Part shown: piece by piece, positions 14,961 to 16,334 of the stretch | Numbering within the stretch: position 1 is the first letter of the stretch | How the letters are laid out: each line of letters opens with the position of its first letter | From: JBGLNJ01 sp964353405 | GTDB lineage: Bacteria > Chloroflexota > Anaerolineae > Fen-1058 | Length of the DNA stretch: 16,334 bases | Reading direction: 5' to 3' | Assembly: GCA_964353405.1 (NCBI GenBank) | Contig: CAYGWJ010000467.1 | Coordinates: 1-16,334, forward strand | Notes under the pieces: model-generated | Database searches by the model: none | What the model was told of the DNA's origin: nothing | The model's input: only the letters and a program-made list of their open reading frames with translations | Translations under genes and position numbers: made by a program

Positions 14961-15344
14961 TCACCGCCTTTGCCTTGCCACGCATCGGTTACAACGTCTC
15001 GCCGTCGCTCTCTGCAACTCAAATTGTCGCCCACACTTGGCACATGATACGATCACCCGCACGTGCCAGGGCGAATGATGTGTGATGGTCACAGTCAAGC
15101 CGTCGCGTTTCAATTCGTCGCACAGGTCGGCCAATACCAAATTTGTTATGGCCGTCATCTGACCGGGCAACAAGTCGCGCTCGCCGCGTTGTATCATGCA
15201 CACAAAAGCCCGGCTCACGTGTTGTGACGCTTTGCCGCGCGTCTTTGGAATCTCGCACGCTATCTGCGACAGAGACAGGCCCAACCACTCGCGCATATCG
15301 CGCAAGTTTTGCACCTTTCGCAAGCTTGATAGCCGACTTTTCAT
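14961..15344 (-). CDS. HTH-like and zinc-ribbon regulator-type protein (element gene)
   Basis: 127 residues from the ATG at 15344, which has a GAGGTGA Shine-Dalgarno. The N-terminal half (LRDMREWLGLSLSQIACEIP, then AFVCMIQRGERDLLPGQM) has the spacing of an XRE-like helix-turn-helix, though divergent. The C-terminus has two CxxC pairs, C101/C104 and C118/C121 (CAKCGRQFEL... CNRCVARQRR), forming a likely zinc ribbon. The lipoprotein gene starts 3 bp after its stop. The family is not named. It is probably a DNA-binding control protein of the element. Confidence 0.7.
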   Translation of the reverse strand: MKSRLSSLRKVQNLRDMREWLGLSLSQIACEIPKTRGKASQHVSRAFVCMIQRGERDLLPGQMTAITNLVLADLCDELKRDGLTVTITHHSPWHVRVIVSCAKCGRQFELQRATARRCNRCVARQRR

Positions 15345-15429
15345 GTTTCACCTCGCAAGTCCCCAAGTGCCCCAGGATTTGGAAAATGCCCTTTAGGTGT
15401 TAGGACACAGGCCCCTAAAATGGCACTTT

Positions 15430-15460
15430 GTTGCCAGGCAACTAACCGGGCAACTAACCA
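15430..15460. promoter_or_regulatory. Palindrome and short direct repeats between two element genes
   Basis: GTTGCCAGGCAAC (15430-15442) is a perfect palindrome around a central A. It is followed by a direct repeat, GGCAACTAACC then GGGCAACTAACC, that runs into the stop codon of the upstream small-protein gene. It lies about 85-110 bases ahead of the HTH/zinc-ribbon gene and may be an operator. The rest of the 109-bp gap (15345-15453) shows nothing beyond the Shine-Dalgarno. Confidence 0.45.
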
Positions 15461-15762
15461 CCGTTTGCCCCAGGTTGGGCCGAAAGTGGCAAATCGGGCG
15501 ACTTGACCGCCGATTTCTGCAAATCCGTCTTGCAGTTCTCTAGCCACACCTCTTGAAGCGCCACGCCGCCATTCCCTATCACCGCTAGACCCGGCAAGTC
15601 CAGCGCCCGCAAGACTTCGCCCGCTGCCGTGATGTCTCTCGGATTGACCACCACCACCGTCGGAAGCTGCCCGCTGTTGTGAACCGAAAAGCGAGACAGC
15701 GCCGCCGTGATGCGTTGCGTCAAAGTCTGTGACCCGTTGCGATAAACTTTCCACGTCTTCAT
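15454..15762 (-). CDS. Small hypothetical protein (element gene)
   Basis: 102 residues from the ATG at 15762 (GAGG eight bases upstream), starting MKTWKVYRNGSQTLTQRITA. The frame is open further upstream to 15897, but that part covers the leader hairpins and lacks protein-like character. The core alternates short strands and helices (LPTVVVVNPRDITAAGEVLR, then LPGLAVIGNGGVALQEVWLE), suggesting a small alpha/beta fold. The C-terminal 25 residues are low in structure. I do not recognise the family. It is the first gene after the leader at 15763-15990 and so the one directly exposed to any attenuation there. Confidence 0.6.
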   Translation of the reverse strand: MKTWKVYRNGSQTLTQRITAALSRFSVHNSGQLPTVVVVNPRDITAAGEVLRALDLPGLAVIGNGGVALQEVWLENCKTDLQKSAVKSPDLPLSAQPGANGG

Positions 15763-15785
15763 TGCTTCGCCTCTTGGTGGGCTTG

Positions 15786-15814
15786 GGGCAGGTAGGTGGT
15801 CGTAGCACCTGCCC
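15786..15814 (-). promoter_or_regulatory. Leader hairpin ahead of the small-protein gene
   Basis: GGGCAGGT (15786-15793) and ACCTGCCC (15807-15814) form a perfect 8-bp stem with a 13-base loop. The loop contains GGTCGTAGC (15798-15806), complementary to GCTACGACC at 15899-15907. The hairpin ends 24 bases before the ATG at 15762. Confidence 0.6.
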
Positions 15815-15830
15815 GCCCCATCGCCCATGT

Positions 15831-15865
15831 AAACAAAAACGGCCAACCGGATTACGGTTGACCGT
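15831..15865 (-). terminator. Intrinsic-terminator-like hairpin in the operon leader
   Basis: Read leftwards, ACGGTCAACCG and CGGTTGGCCGT form an 11-bp stem with one mismatch and a 5-base loop, followed by TTTTTGTTT. This is the shape of a rho-independent terminator on the minus strand. It lies between the candidate promoter at 15993-16021 and the first downstream gene (15762), so it would attenuate the operon or end a short RNA. Confidence 0.6.
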
Positions 15866-15992
15866 CTGTTGTGGTAGAATACATCACAGACCATCACCGC
15901 TACGACCGGTGTTTGGTTTAGGCTCGCGCTCGTGCTTCCAACACTTGCGCGGGCCGCCTTCAGGGTTTGAAAAAGTAGTGTTACATGACTAT

Positions 15993-16021
15993 ATTATACC
16001 ACACGTGTCAAGCCCCCGCAA
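15993..16021 (-). promoter_or_regulatory. Candidate leftward promoter for the element operon
   Basis: Minus strand: TATAAT (15998-15993) is 17 bp downstream of TTGCGG (16021-16016). The -10 is perfect, the -35 half-consensus. It overlaps the 3' end of the excisionase-like gene. The predicted start near 15986 leaves a leader of about 220 bases before the ATG at 15762. Confidence 0.5.
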
Positions 16022-16211
16022 CTTTGCGACCGCGCTTTTGACCTTGCTTTTGCATTTGCCGGGTGTGGGTCAATAGTGACGCTCTGCTTATCTGCCATTC
16101 ACGCGCCCACTTTCGCGCTTTGATTCTGCCGCGCCGGGCCAACCGCCGAATATACTCTACATCATAGCCCGACAGTCTGACCGCCTCAGCCGTTGTAAGC
16201 CAGTTCGCCAT
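16008..16211 (-). CDS. Excisionase-like helix-turn-helix protein (HTH_17/MerR-type)
   Basis: 67 residues; AGAGGTG precedes the ATG at good spacing. The sequence NWLTTAEAVRLSGYDVEYIR followed by RLARRGRIKARKWAREWQIS fits the small winged helix-turn-helix of the excisionase/MerR-like group. The C-terminus is basic (QKQGQKRGRKVAGA). Such proteins serve as recombination directionality factors or DNA-binding regulators of mobile elements. It is the most upstream gene of the leftward set. Whether it drives excision by the serine recombinase is not shown by sequence alone. Confidence 0.8.
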   Translation of the reverse strand: MANWLTTAEAVRLSGYDVEYIRRLARRGRIKARKWAREWQISRASLLTHTRQMQKQGQKRGRKVAGA

Positions 16212-16230
16212 GTAACACCTCTGGCACTCT

Positions 16231-16258
16231 ATTTTACTGATTGCCCGCGCATTTGCAA
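16231..16258 (-). promoter_or_regulatory. Candidate promoter for the excisionase-like gene
   Basis: Minus strand: TTGCAA (16258-16253) and TAAAAT (16236-16231) are spaced by 16 bp, just upstream of the Shine-Dalgarno and ATG at 16211. The match is moderate. Beyond it, 16259-16334 shows no gene I can support. Confidence 0.4.
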
Positions 16259-16334
16259 CTCACGAGCCTATTCCGTTGTCAAGGTTCAAGGTGGGCAGCG
16301 CCAGCCTCAGACGCGGCACGCAGCGCCGACCGCC

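Larger units (their letters stand above)
10110..16334 (-). mobile_element. Integrative element inserted in jetA (right end not located)
   Basis: From the jetA junction to the window edge, all recognisable genes run leftwards and are of mobile-element type: large serine recombinase, FtsK-like ATPase, two membrane-anchored coiled-coil-like proteins, HTH/zinc protein, small protein and excisionase-like HTH protein. Genes are tightly packed, with two ATGA overlaps and one 3-bp gap. No replication initiator, relaxase, portal, capsid or tail gene is present, so it is not obviously a phage or a classical MOB-type conjugative element. An FtsK-driven element that moves double-stranded DNA, as in actinomycete integrative elements, is the closest analogy. 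The right boundary cannot be placed; the element reaches at least 16211. Confidence 0.75.

Noticed and set aside
15341..15808. A 155-codon minus-strand frame overlapping the small-protein gene
   Set aside because: It lacks a Shine-Dalgarno and protein-like pattern and covers the palindrome and direct repeats; the frame starting at 15762 is better.
15855..15880. Rightward promoter from TTGACC and TAGAAT
   Set aside because: The boxes are only about 10 bp apart, and no rightward gene follows.
16285..16291. TTCAAGG as the second attachment site, matching TTCAAAG at 10103-10109
   Set aside because: The match is only five or six bases, and no frame after it continues JetA as expected ('GKL/GRL' after FK), so the right end of the element is left open.

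Overview
The window is G+C-rich bacterial DNA. The gene families suggest a Chloroflexota-like genome: DUF5678 with a retropepsin-like partner, DUF2293, a SNF2 helicase with a SWIM-finger protein, and Ala/Thr-rich membrane proteins beside an FtsK-like ATPase. This is inference from gene content only; no rRNA or tRNA is visible to confirm it.

Left part (1-4500), a patchy accessory region. A 5'-truncated beta-CASP metallo-hydrolase with a C-terminal ParB-like domain (1-1944) faces a leftward operon (3292-1881). That operon holds a small helical protein, a DUF2293 zinc protein and a probably shortened nucleotidyltransferase. A rightward DUF5678 gene follows (3541-3915). It is coupled to a retropepsin-like protease remnant that has lost its middle (3915-4063), and then comes a frameshifted second copy of DUF2293 (4184-4498).

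Middle part (4504-8768). A SNF2-family helicase with its own promoter is followed by a SWIM zinc-finger protein. Between them lies a 58-bp tandem repeat with hairpin potential.

Right-centre (8815-10110). A consensus-like sigma70 promoter, flanked by a perfect 8-bp inverted repeat, drives a small XRE regulator and an overlapping JetA-like gene, the first gene of a Wadjet (SMC-type anti-plasmid) operon. JetA stops being recognisable after about residue 333, where the antiparallel 3' end of a large serine recombinase begins. I read this as an integrative element inserted into jetA; the rest of the Wadjet operon would lie beyond the element, outside the window.

Right part (about 10110 to at least 16211). 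The inserted element is a compact leftward gene set: excisionase-like HTH protein, small protein, HTH/zinc-ribbon protein, lipoprotein with a membrane segment, Ala/Thr-rich membrane protein, FtsK-like ATPase and serine recombinase. Several genes overlap by ATGA. An 8-bp motif (CGGGAAAC on the coding strand) recurs in all three codon phases in the ftsK-like gene and its neighbour, and forms a 9-bp tandem array at the ftsK 3' end. It may be a DNA-recognition array for the FtsK-like protein, comparable to the TraB recognition repeats of actinomycete conjugative elements. The leader upstream of the operon contains a promoter, an intrinsic-terminator-like hairpin and sequences able to pair around it, suggesting attenuation or a small RNA.
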